Positions 22,301-29,441 of a stretch of 39,775 bases of DNA are shown here, one piece after another. The notes beneath the pieces were generated by a model that was not told where the DNA came from, ran no database searches, and was given only the letters and a program-made list of their open reading frames with translations. The translations under genes were made by a program, and so were the position numbers. How positions within the stretch are numbered: position 1 is the first letter of the stretch; each line of letters opens with the position of its first letter. The stretch comes from RGIG5579 sp045597125 (GTDB lineage: Bacteria; Bacillota; Clostridia; Oscillospirales; SIG627), in the NCBI GenBank assembly GCA_045597125.1, contig JAZODR010000003.1, positions 1 to 39,775 on the forward strand, read 5' to 3'.

Positions 22301-22732
22301 ATGAAACTTTTGTTTGTTTGCACGGGGAATACCTGTCGCAGTCCCATGGCACAGGCCATTGCAGACCAAATGCTCAAAGAAAAAGGACTTTCCGTCACAG
22401 CAGATTCAGCGGGAATCTACGCCATTGACGGACAAAGTATTTCGGAAAACTCTAAAATTGCCTTGGAAAACGTTTTTCATATTCATAACTTTGCCCATCG
22501 GGCTACGCCACTGACAGGCAAGAAGTTATTAGATGCGGATTTAGTGATTGCCATGACTGAGGATCACAAAACGCTGATTCGCCAAAAATTCGGAGAAAGC
22601 GATAAGGTTATCACAATGCCCGAGAGAATCAAAGACCCCTTCGGAGGGTCCCTTGCTCTTTACGAAAACACTGCAATAAGCATTGCCAAAGGCATCAAAA
22701 AGCTTTGGGAGATGGGGTATTTTCATGATTGA
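22301..22732 (+). CDS. Low-molecular-weight phosphatase, probable protein-arginine phosphatase (YwlE-like)
   Basis: A 143-aa phosphatase with the P-loop VCTGNTCRSPMA containing nucleophile Cys7 and Arg13, and the acid/base Asp in ERIKDPFGG. Thr11 at the third position of the loop (CTGNTCR) is the residue that in B. subtilis YwlE distinguishes arginine phosphatases from tyrosine phosphatases (usually CLGNICR). The length and pattern fit YwlE. No McsB-type arginine kinase is in the window. The ATG at 22301 follows GAGGTG. Its TGA overlaps rimI by 8 bp, so the three genes to tsaD are coupled. Confidence 0.85.
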   Translation: MKLLFVCTGNTCRSPMAQAIADQMLKEKGLSVTADSAGIYAIDGQSISENSKIALENVFHIHNFAHRATPLTGKKLLDADLVIAMTEDHKTLIRQKFGESDKVITMPERIKDPFGGSLALYENTAISIAKGIKKLWEMGYFHD

Positions 22733-23165
22733 GATTCGCCCTCTGACAAAAGATGACCTTGTTTTCGTAGCACAACTGGAACAGGATTTATTCTCCGATG
22801 CTTGGAGTCACGAGAGCCTTACGGAGGAGCTTTGTTGCCCCTTTGCAAAAAGCTATATTCTGACGGAAAACGGTGTGCCTTGCTCCTACGGACTCTTTCG
22901 CCTGATGGCGGAAGAAGGAGAAGTGCTTCGCATCGGAACAAGCCCCGAAAAAAGACGGAGGGGCTTTGCCCGCGCATTGCTGGAACACTTCTTGAATGAA
23001 GGTGCTGAAACAGTGTTTTTAGAGGTTCGGGCAGGAAATACCCCCGCAAGAAGCCTATATGAAGCCTTGGGATTTCGGAAAAAATCCCTTCGTCCCCGCT
23101 ATTATCGGGATCCTGTGGAGGATGCCGTTATTTACGAAAAATCAGAAAAGGAAAACCATTTATGA
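22725..23165 (+). CDS. rimI: Ribosomal protein S18 alanine N-acetyltransferase RimI
   Basis: GNAT-family enzyme of 146 aa that acetylates the N-terminus of ribosomal protein S18. It opens MIEIRPLTKDDLVFVAQLEQDLFSDAWS, has the acetyl-CoA-binding motif RRRGFARALLEHF and the RimI-typical tail EVRAGNTPARSLYEALGFRKKSLRPRYYRDPVEDAVIYEK. It starts inside the end of the phosphatase gene and its own stop overlaps tsaD by 4 bp (ATGA). rimI next to tsaD is a common Firmicutes arrangement, but the usual tsaB/tsaE partners are not here. Confidence 0.9.
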   Translation: MIEIRPLTKDDLVFVAQLEQDLFSDAWSHESLTEELCCPFAKSYILTENGVPCSYGLFRLMAEEGEVLRIGTSPEKRRRGFARALLEHFLNEGAETVFLEVRAGNTPARSLYEALGFRKKSLRPRYYRDPVEDAVIYEKSEKENHL

Positions 23166-24175
23166 AGATTCTCGCTTTTGAATCCTCCTGTGATGAAACT
23201 GCTGCCGCAATAGTAGAAGATGGCAGAAAAATCTGTTCGGATATCGTTTTAAGTCAGATCGACATTCATCACCGCTACGGCGGTGTGGTACCGGAAATTG
23301 CCAGTCGCGCCCACACCGAGGCAATTTGCACGGTTTATGAACGCGCCCTTGGCGAAGCGGGACTTACCATCAAAGATATTGATGCCATCGGTGTCACCAA
23401 TCGCCCCGGACTGATCGGCGCACTTCTGGTAGGAGTGAACTTCGCAAAAAGCCTGGCTTTTGCAAACAATTTACCCATTATCCCCGTCAATCATATTGAG
23501 GGGCATATTGCAGCCCTTTATCTTGCCCATCCCGATCTGGAGCCGCCTTTTTTGGCGCTGATTATGAGCGGCGGCCATACCTCTCTGATGGAGGTGCGGG
23601 GCTATACTGCCTTTTCTCTCATTGGCGCTACCCGCGACGATGCCGCAGGAGAAGCCTTTGACAAGGCCGGAAGAATCATCGGAATCGGTTACCCCGGAGG
23701 AAAAGAAATGGATCGTTTGGCACATCTGGGAAATCCCAATGCGATTCCCCTTCCCTGTGCCGCCATACGCGACCACGATTACGACTTTACCTTTTCAGGT
23801 CTGAAAACCGCGGTCATCAACTACGCTCACAACAAAAAACAAACAGGAGAAGAAATCTGCCCCGAGGACCTTGCCGCATCCTTTACCGCGGCAGTTTGCC
23901 GCGGAATCGAATCCAGACTGGAGAATGCACTCCGTGCCTTCCCCCACAAAAAACTGGTACTGGCAGGAGGAGTTGCCGCCAACTCACACATTCGCAAAAC
24001 TGCAGAAGAGGTGTGTAAAAAATGCGACTGCAAATTATATTTACCGCCTTTTTCCCTATGCGGGGACAACGGCGCAATGATCGCCGCTCAGGCATACTAC
24101 AATTTCAAAGCGGGAATCGTTAGCGACGAAAAGCTGAATGCCTCCGCCACTTCCCCTTTCAGCTTCAAATTTTAA
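23162..24175 (+). CDS. tsaD: tRNA N6-threonylcarbamoyladenosine transferase subunit TsaD (Gcp/Kae1)
   Basis: Catalytic subunit that transfers threonylcarbamoyl from its AMP ester to adenosine 37 of tRNAs reading ANN codons; essential in most bacteria. The 337-aa length is standard. Seen: the opening AFESSCDETAAAIVEDG, RYGGVVPEIASRAHTE, the metal-binding His111 and His115 in VNHIEGHIAALY, MSGGHTSLMEV, the DDAAGEAFDKAGRIIGIGYPGG segment, and the metal-binding Asp in LCGDNGAMIAA. It ends a three-gene operon and no clean terminator follows in the next 72 bp. Confidence 0.97.
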   Translation: MKILAFESSCDETAAAIVEDGRKICSDIVLSQIDIHHRYGGVVPEIASRAHTEAICTVYERALGEAGLTIKDIDAIGVTNRPGLIGALLVGVNFAKSLAFANNLPIIPVNHIEGHIAALYLAHPDLEPPFLALIMSGGHTSLMEVRGYTAFSLIGATRDDAAGEAFDKAGRIIGIGYPGGKEMDRLAHLGNPNAIPLPCAAIRDHDYDFTFSGLKTAVINYAHNKKQTGEEICPEDLAASFTAAVCRGIESRLENALRAFPHKKLVLAGGVAANSHIRKTAEEVCKKCDCKLYLPPFSLCGDNGAMIAAQAYYNFKAGIVSDEKLNASATSPFSFKF

Positions 24176-24247
24176 AGAATTGTGTGGAAAACTTTGTGGA
24201 GAATGTGAAAAAGTCTGATATTAACAAGCTTTTTCAACAAAATGGGA

Positions 24248-24937
24248 TTATTTTTCCTCTCCTTCCCCTGATAAAAAGCGGATGCTTCTCTCTACCGCAT
24301 CACGGGCATTGCCCCAAGGCTCTTTCGCGTAGCGATAATCGAATTTCTTGCAAAAATGAGATACATCTCCCTTTAATTCATCCAAATAACCCATCTCCAC
24401 TTTTTGGGCGGCATCCAGAAAATCGGAAAGCTTTTTTTTGGAAATATAAAGCTTTGCGGTTTTCAAAAAACGGGTATAGCAAGGTAAGCAAAAATACGTT
24501 TGATTTTCCATTTTTCTTCTGAATTCAATATCCATCTCCCAAAGCAAGCATGCCGTTTCAAACATTTTGCTCAGATGAAACTCCACACGCTCACACACGT
24601 AACAGGTTTCGCAGAAAGACTCGGTATGCGCAGCAACCCCCGAAAGTTTTTCCTTCAAAGAAATTTTTGGAATGGCGCACTCCTTTCGGATCTGATCCAG
24701 ATGACTCTCCAGCATTAAGGCAAGAGGCAAACGCTTTTGGGCGCGGAACATCTGCTCAAAATGACGGCTGCAAAAACCCTTTTCATTGGTTTGGATACGG
24801 ATATCAGGCTCCATCATAGAAGCACCGAGAATCAAATCAATCTCGTTTTCCTCCAATTGCTTCTTCATTCTGCAAAAAGGGCAAGAGCCATTTTCATCAA
24901 AAGCTTCATTGACGGGTATGGTATAGATTTTTTCCAT
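24248..24937 (-). CDS. Cysteine-rich DUF6062-family protein
   Basis: A 229-aa cytoplasmic protein of a family mostly found in Clostridia (DUF6062 as I recall it; the name should be checked). It begins MEKIYTIPVNEAFDENGSCPFCRMKKQLEENEID. Potential metal ligands are paired: CPFC (19-22), FCSRHFEQM, the cluster CETCYVC, and FCLPCYTRF. This recurring CxxC plus C/H pattern suggests two zinc-binding units. No enzyme motif is seen and its function is not known. It has its own promoter (24965-24993) and GGAG upstream of the ATG. Confidence 0.8.
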   Translation of the reverse strand: MEKIYTIPVNEAFDENGSCPFCRMKKQLEENEIDLILGASMMEPDIRIQTNEKGFCSRHFEQMFRAQKRLPLALMLESHLDQIRKECAIPKISLKEKLSGVAAHTESFCETCYVCERVEFHLSKMFETACLLWEMDIEFRRKMENQTYFCLPCYTRFLKTAKLYISKKKLSDFLDAAQKVEMGYLDELKGDVSHFCKKFDYRYAKEPWGNARDAVERSIRFLSGEGEEK

Positions 24938-24964
24938 AAATTCTCCTTTGGAGTTTCTTTTTCT

Positions 24965-24993
24965 ATCTTACCACAAAATCTAATCCATTTCAA
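24965..24993 (-). promoter_or_regulatory. Promoter of the DUF6062 gene
   Basis: Minus strand TTGAAA (24988-24993), 17 bp, TAAGAT (24965-24970), with TGG before the -10. AAAGGAGA ribosome binding site about 10 nt before the ATG at 24937. Confidence 0.65.
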
Positions 24994-25019
24994 GGTACAA
25001 ATCAAGAAAGGATTTCCCT

Positions 25020-25763
25020 ATGGCAAAGGTTCTTCAAGAGATCGACCAAACCCACAAGATTTATCAATTCACCGAAGGATTCTCCTTCGGTACGGATGCC
25101 GTTTTGCTCTCGGGCTTTGTACAACCGAGGAAAAACAGCATTGGAGTGGAATTCGGCACAGGAACGGGGATTATTCCTCTCCTGTTATCCCTGCACAAAG
25201 AATTCAAAAAAATCTACGCACTGGAAATACAGCCGGACTATGCAGCCCTTGCACGGGAAAATCTGAAAATGAACGGATTTTCGCACAAAGTTGAGGTAAT
25301 TGAGGGAAACCTGAAGGACGCAAAAAATTTCATTCCGTTTTACGTAGATTTCGTTTTTACCAATCCCCCCTATATGAAAAAAGAAACGGGCAAGGTCAAC
25401 GACGATGAAAAAAAGCGCATTGCCCGACACGAGGTCCATTGCGATATCCGCGACGTTTGCCGCAGCGCTGCCGCTCTTCTCCAAGACAAAGGCGATTTTT
25501 ACTGCGTATATCGCTTGGCACGAATGGCAGAACTATTCGATGCAATGAGAGAATTCAATCTGGAGCCTAAAAACATTGTTTTCGTTACCCCAAAACCCAA
25601 CAGTTCCCCTGATCTGATTTTGGTACGTGGAGTCAAAGGCGCAAAGCCTGAGCTGAAAAGCCGTCCTCCTTTTATCATTCAGGATGAAACGGGCAAACGC
25701 ACCGAGGAAACAAATCTTCTCTATGAACAGGGTATCATTGAATATGGGAGGGGCAAAAGATGA
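25020..25763 (+). CDS. tRNA1(Val) (adenine37-N6)-methyltransferase-like protein (TrmN6/YfiC family)
   Basis: A 247-aa class I SAM-dependent methyltransferase. The SAM-binding motif is GVEFGTGTGIIPLLL (42-56) and the N6-adenine motif NPPY (115-118) with following MKKETGK, as in TrmN6/YabB. The N-terminus (FTEGFSFGTDAVLLSGF) carries the family's D-A-V-L-L signature. A rRNA or protein methyltransferase of the same fold is possible. The ATG at 25020 has AAAGGA upstream. Its stop overlaps the next lipoprotein gene by 4 bp (ATGA). Confidence 0.88.
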   Translation: MAKVLQEIDQTHKIYQFTEGFSFGTDAVLLSGFVQPRKNSIGVEFGTGTGIIPLLLSLHKEFKKIYALEIQPDYAALARENLKMNGFSHKVEVIEGNLKDAKNFIPFYVDFVFTNPPYMKKETGKVNDDEKKRIARHEVHCDIRDVCRSAAALLQDKGDFYCVYRLARMAELFDAMREFNLEPKNIVFVTPKPNSSPDLILVRGVKGAKPELKSRPPFIIQDETGKRTEETNLLYEQGIIEYGRGKR

Positions 25764-26323
25764 AACGACTTTTCCCTTTTTTGATTATCATAACCCTTCT
25801 TCTCTCCTCTTGCAGTTCTGAAACGGCAGGACACAATGCCAACAGTTGCGCAAAGCTTCTGGTCAACGGCGAAGAGCTTCTTCTCAAATGCGTTGCGGAA
25901 ATGGAAAAATTCGAGGAGGAGCGAATCTACGTTGCTATGGAAGCAGAGGAAAGCGAAGAACCGAAAGCACCACGACTTGTTTCTTACCTCAAGGAAAGTG
26001 ACGAGCGTACGGAAATCGAAAACGAGATTCTGGAACAGGCTTTGACAGAATTCGGTTTCCGATTGATTTTTTTCCAAACCGCAAGTAATTCCAGACAAAG
26101 CGTTATCTTTTCCTTTTCCAAGGAGAGCGATTTGGGAATTCAAAACGGAATTTATTACACCTACGATACCCTGCCCTGTGCTTGGTGGGGACGAAAGGCA
26201 GACCTTATAAAAAAGCACGGGCGCTATCTCCAGATCGACAAATCAGGCAATGCTGCCTATTACACCCTTGCCCTCTCGGAACATTTTTATTATTTTCAAA
26301 AATACGGAAATCTTGTGGCTTAA
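25760..26323 (+). CDS. Lipoprotein of unknown function
   Basis: A 187-aa secreted protein with signal peptide MKRLFPFLIIITLLLSSCS and lipobox cysteine Cys18. The mature protein begins with a short low-complexity stretch, then a mixed alpha/beta domain (about 30-187) with charged helices (ECVAEMEKFEEERI type) and aromatic strands near the end (GIYYTYDTLPCAWWGRK, YFQKYGNLV). I do not recognise a family. Its start is coupled to the methyltransferase stop. It ends just before a strong bidirectional terminator. Confidence 0.8.
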   Translation: MKRLFPFLIIITLLLSSCSSETAGHNANSCAKLLVNGEELLLKCVAEMEKFEEERIYVAMEAEESEEPKAPRLVSYLKESDERTEIENEILEQALTEFGFRLIFFQTASNSRQSVIFSFSKESDLGIQNGIYYTYDTLPCAWWGRKADLIKKHGRYLQIDKSGNAAYYTLALSEHFYYFQKYGNLVA

Positions 26324-26353
26324 AAAAACGGACAGAATTTTCTGTCCGTTTTT
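26323..26353. terminator. Bidirectional terminator between the lipoprotein and MATE genes
   Basis: ACGGACAGA (26328-26336) with TCTGTCCGT (26341-26349), loop ATTT, A-run before and five T after. The TAA of the minus-strand MATE gene is at 26352-26354, at the end of the T-run. Confidence 0.92.
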
Positions 26354-27725
26354 ATACTTGCAAGATAGTTCTTTCCTCTTTAATTTTTCGAAAAACGATG
26401 ACAGTCAAAACCGTGGAGATTCCCATGGTAATCGTATCGGCCACCAGCTGAGTGGAAACCACGCCGTACAGACCGAAAACAGAATTAAGCAAAAACAGCA
26501 GAGGAATATTCACAAGACCCTGACGGCACACGGAAAGCAGGAGCGAAGCGGGCCCTTTTCCCATTGCCTGCAAAGAGAAGGTGGCAAGGAGATTGTAAAA
26601 CATAATAGGTGTTGCCGCACAGCAAATTCTAAGAAAATTTTCTCCGTATGCTACGGTCTGTGCATCCCCGATAAACACGGTCACAATCTGCTTGGCAAAA
26701 ATTTCAAAAAGCAATACACACAGTAGCGCAAAACCCATTCCCGCAATGCGACAAGCGGAAATCACCTTTTTCATACGTGTATGATTCCCCGAAGCATAAT
26801 TGTACGCTACCAAGGGGATCATACCCTGACACAGACCCATTCCCACATTCAGCGGAAGCATATCTATCTTTTTCACAATGCCCAGCGCCGCAAGCTCAAT
26901 ATCGCCGTAAGCGGAAGCGAAATTGTTCAGGAACAAATTAGATATACAAGCAAGAAGAGCGCTGAGCGCCGAGGGGATACCCGTAGAAAAAATCTCGCCG
27001 ATATAAGAAAAGCCGGGAAAAAAATATTTGGGCTTGATGGAAAGCACGGTTCTCTTCTTCAGTGCCAACAGAACCACCAAGAAAAAAAACATTGCCGCCA
27101 CATTGGAAATACAGGTTGCAATCGCAGCACCCGCAACCTCCTGTCCTTCCGGCAAGAACACAAACATAAATAAAGGATCCAAAATAATATTCAGCACGCC
27201 GCCCAAACCCAGACCAAAACTTGCATATTTTGCATAGCCTTCGCTTCGGAGCAAATGCGCCATGGACATACTCAGTGTTGCGGGAACACCGCCAATCACA
27301 ACCACCCACAGCATATAATCGTAAGAATAATCATAAGTATTTGCACTGGCTCCCACCAATTTCAAAACATTCTCGGGAAAGGCAAGGCACATCAAAGAGT
27401 AAATCAAGGTAATCAAAATAGTCCCGTAAAAGCTGAATGCGGAAACCTTTTTGGCCTCCCCTTCTTTTCCCTTACCCAAAAGTCTTGAGATCAAAGTACC
27501 GCCACCTACACCAAACAAATTTGCAAGGGCATTCATCCCAAATACCAGAACGAAAGATAAGGTCGCGGAGGCCATCTTGTAAGGGTCATTCGTAAGACCA
27601 ATAAAAAAAGTATCGGCAAGATTGTAGATCATCGTAATCAACTGACTGATGATCGTAGGCACCGCAAGCATTGCCAAAGCCTTTGGCACGGGAATATGTT
27701 CAAACAGTTCCTTTTTTCGATCCAT
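26352..27725 (-). CDS. MATE-family multidrug/sodium antiporter
   Basis: A 457-aa membrane protein with twelve hydrophobic segments in two MatE repeats. The first repeat opens VPKALAMLAVPTIISQLITMIYNLADTFFIGLT and has GVGGGTLISRLLGKGKEGEAKK, both typical of MATE exporters of the DinF/NorM-like branch. Such proteins exchange Na+ or H+ for organic cations, drugs or metabolites; the substrate is not predictable. The ribosome binding site is poor (AGGAA about 12-14 nt from the ATG). Monocistronic, with its own promoter. Confidence 0.92.
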   Translation of the reverse strand: MDRKKELFEHIPVPKALAMLAVPTIISQLITMIYNLADTFFIGLTNDPYKMASATLSFVLVFGMNALANLFGVGGGTLISRLLGKGKEGEAKKVSAFSFYGTILITLIYSLMCLAFPENVLKLVGASANTYDYSYDYMLWVVVIGGVPATLSMSMAHLLRSEGYAKYASFGLGLGGVLNIILDPLFMFVFLPEGQEVAGAAIATCISNVAAMFFFLVVLLALKKRTVLSIKPKYFFPGFSYIGEIFSTGIPSALSALLACISNLFLNNFASAYGDIELAALGIVKKIDMLPLNVGMGLCQGMIPLVAYNYASGNHTRMKKVISACRIAGMGFALLCVLLFEIFAKQIVTVFIGDAQTVAYGENFLRICCAATPIMFYNLLATFSLQAMGKGPASLLLSVCRQGLVNIPLLFLLNSVFGLYGVVSTQLVADTITMGISTVLTVIVFRKIKEERTILQV

Positions 27726-27762
27726 TTTCTAAATGATTCCTTTCCTTTCCAAAACGGAAGGT

Positions 27763-27791
27763 ATTATATCACAATTTTAAGGAGAAAGCAA
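27763..27791 (-). promoter_or_regulatory. Promoter of the MATE transporter gene
   Basis: Minus strand TTGCTT (27786-27791), 17 bp, TATAAT (27763-27768) with TGA before the -10. Leader of about 31 nt. Confidence 0.7.
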
Positions 27792-27871
27792 GGAAAAACA
27801 AGAGGGATTTTTACCGCACTTTGACGATTTTTTACTCATAACTGCTCCTTGTGTTTTCCTTTGTAAAAATT

Positions 27872-27889
27872 TTGCATTTTCTTGCATTT
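27872..27889 (+). repeat. Direct repeat TTGCATTT, 10-bp period, upstream of the aminotransferase promoter
   Basis: Two identical TTGCATTT units at 27872-27879 and 27882-27889, spaced exactly one helical turn, 26 bp upstream of the -35 box at 27915. Related TTGCAT occurs at the kor -35 and upstream of fumC. A binding site for a regulator is possible; chance is also likely in AT-rich DNA. Confidence 0.3.
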
Positions 27890-27914
27890 ATCCAAAATTA
27901 TTTCGGCTCGAGGG

Positions 27915-27943
27915 TTGATTTTTGAAAAAAGTTGTGGTAAAAT
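27915..27943 (+). promoter_or_regulatory. Promoter of the AlaA-like aminotransferase gene
   Basis: TTGATT (27915-27920), 17 bp, TAAAAT (27938-27943) with TGG before the -10. AGAAAGG lies before the ATG at 27989. Confidence 0.65.
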
Positions 27944-27988
27944 AAACACTGGTTAGAATTGATTTTATAAAAAAGAAAGGCAGAAAAT

Positions 27989-29206
27989 ATGGAGCAATTA
28001 AAAATTTCCCGCCGTCTGAGTTTCATTCGTTCGGATATTCGAGGTCCCTTGTACCAAGAGGCTCTCAGAATGGAGCGAGACGGAAAAAAGGTACTTAAGC
28101 TAAATACGGGAAATCCCGCTTCCTTTGGATTTACGGCTCCCGAAAGCGTACGGCGCGCTATGACGGAAGCGGTAGATAAAGCAACCGCATACTGCGACGT
28201 TAAAGGAATGAAATCCGCCCGAGAAGCCATTCTTGCCTATCATACAAGAAGAAATTTAAAGGGAATCTGTGAGGATGACATTTTTCTCTCCAATGGTGTC
28301 AGCGAAATGGTACAAATGATTACCCTTGCCACCTTGGAACGGGGAGATGAAGTTCTTCTGCCCTGCCCCAATTATTCTCTGTGGGAAAACTGTACGCATT
28401 TGGCGGGCGCAAGTCCCGTATTTTATCACTGTGTGGAGGAAAACGGCTGGATTCCCGATATTGATGACATCCGAGCAAAAATCACAAAAAACACCCGCGC
28501 CATTCTTGTTATCAATCCCAACAATCCCACAGGCGCCATTTACCCCGAACACATTTTAAAGCAAATCGTTTCTCTTGCAGAAGAGCACGAATTAATGGTG
28601 TTTTCCGACGAAATCTACGACCGACTTCTTTTGGAAAATACCCCTTTCGTTTCTACCGCTTCCCTTTCCGACAAAGTGCTTTGCGTCACCTTCAACGGTC
28701 TTTCCAAATCCCACCTGGTATGCGGATGGAGAAGTGGCTGGTGTGTTCTTTCCGGTCCCGAGAAGCAAAAGAGTATCTTACGGGATGCTTTGATGAAATT
28801 AGCCTCTATGCGCCTTTGTGCCGGCGCTTTGCCGCAGCTTGCGGTTGCCGCCGCGCTGGATGATCCTGCCTCGACACAAGAGCTTTTAATTCCCGGCGGA
28901 CGCCTTTATGACCAGCGGGAGGCTACCTGTTCCGTTTTGGAAAACATTGACGGCATCAGTTTTGTGAAAAATCGCGCCGCGTTCTATCTGTTTCCCCGCC
29001 TTGATAAAGAAAAATTCGGCATTGCGGATGATACCCGCTTCGCGCTGGATTTGCTCCATGCAAAAAATATTCTCATCATTCCGGGTTCGGGCTTTGCCTA
29101 CCCCGAAAACGATCACTTCCGCATCGTAATGCTCCCCGATAAAGAAATCCTGAAGAAAGCAATGATGGATTTGGGCGACTTTTTATCCGATTACAAACAG
29201 AATTAA
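27989..29206 (+). CDS. Class I/II aminotransferase, probable alanine/glutamate type (AlaA-like)
   Basis: A 405-aa PLP-dependent fold-type I aminotransferase. The Schiff-base Lys240 is in FNGLSKSHLVCGWRSGW; PLP contacts are NPNNPTG (176-182) and SDEIYDRL (Asp207, Tyr210). The N-terminus (IRSDIRGPLYQEALRMERDGKKVLKLNTGNPASFGF) is characteristic of the AlaA/AlaT group, which moves amino groups between glutamate and pyruvate and so links amino acids to 2-oxoglutarate, the substrate of the Kor enzyme. Exact donors are uncertain. It has its own promoter and terminator and is not part of the following fum-hdr-frd operon. Confidence 0.9.
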   Translation: MEQLKISRRLSFIRSDIRGPLYQEALRMERDGKKVLKLNTGNPASFGFTAPESVRRAMTEAVDKATAYCDVKGMKSAREAILAYHTRRNLKGICEDDIFLSNGVSEMVQMITLATLERGDEVLLPCPNYSLWENCTHLAGASPVFYHCVEENGWIPDIDDIRAKITKNTRAILVINPNNPTGAIYPEHILKQIVSLAEEHELMVFSDEIYDRLLLENTPFVSTASLSDKVLCVTFNGLSKSHLVCGWRSGWCVLSGPEKQKSILRDALMKLASMRLCAGALPQLAVAAALDDPASTQELLIPGGRLYDQREATCSVLENIDGISFVKNRAAFYLFPRLDKEKFGIADDTRFALDLLHAKNILIIPGSGFAYPENDHFRIVMLPDKEILKKAMMDLGDFLSDYKQN

Positions 29207-29209
29207 AAG

Positions 29210-29247
29210 AAGCGACAGAAACAAAAAATTTGTTTCTGTCGCTTTTT
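29210..29247 (+). terminator. Terminator of the aminotransferase gene
   Basis: Sixteen-bp perfect stem AAGCGACAGAAACAAA (29210-29225) and TTTGTTTCTGTCGCTT (29229-29244), loop AAA, ending in TTTTT. Confidence 0.93.
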
Positions 29248-29281
29248 ATACAAAATTTTAGGGAAATGAATGCCATTTTTT

Positions 29282-29298
29282 TACATATATATTATGTA
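29282..29298. promoter_or_regulatory. Spaced palindrome TACATA-N5-TATGTA upstream of fumC
   Basis: A 17-bp inverted repeat 68 bp upstream of the fumC -35 box. It resembles the TACATATGTA palindrome upstream of kor. A common regulator for the two halves of the pathway is possible but weakly supported. Confidence 0.35.
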
Positions 29299-29366
29299 TA
29301 TCACTGAAATTATGGGGATATGTCGAATTTTGCATTAAAAACCATAGTTTTTCCCGGTGCTTTCTA

Positions 29367-29395
29367 TTGAAAATATTTTGTTTTTTTGATAAAAT
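29367..29395 (+). promoter_or_regulatory. Promoter of the fumC-hdr-flx-frd-fumA operon
   Basis: TTGAAA (29367-29372), 17 bp, TAAAAT (29390-29395) with TGA before the -10. It lies 46 bp upstream of the fumC ATG. No other promoter or terminator was recognised in the next 10 kb. Confidence 0.7.
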
Positions 29396-29441
29396 AAGTA
29401 GAATGAAAAAATATCAGCTCAATTATAAGGAGGATATAAAA

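Noticed and set aside
24206..24236. Possible terminator after tsaD (TGAAAAAG...CTTTTTCA)
   Set aside because: Only an 8-bp almost pure A/T stem with a 15-nt loop and no following T-run; too weak to call.
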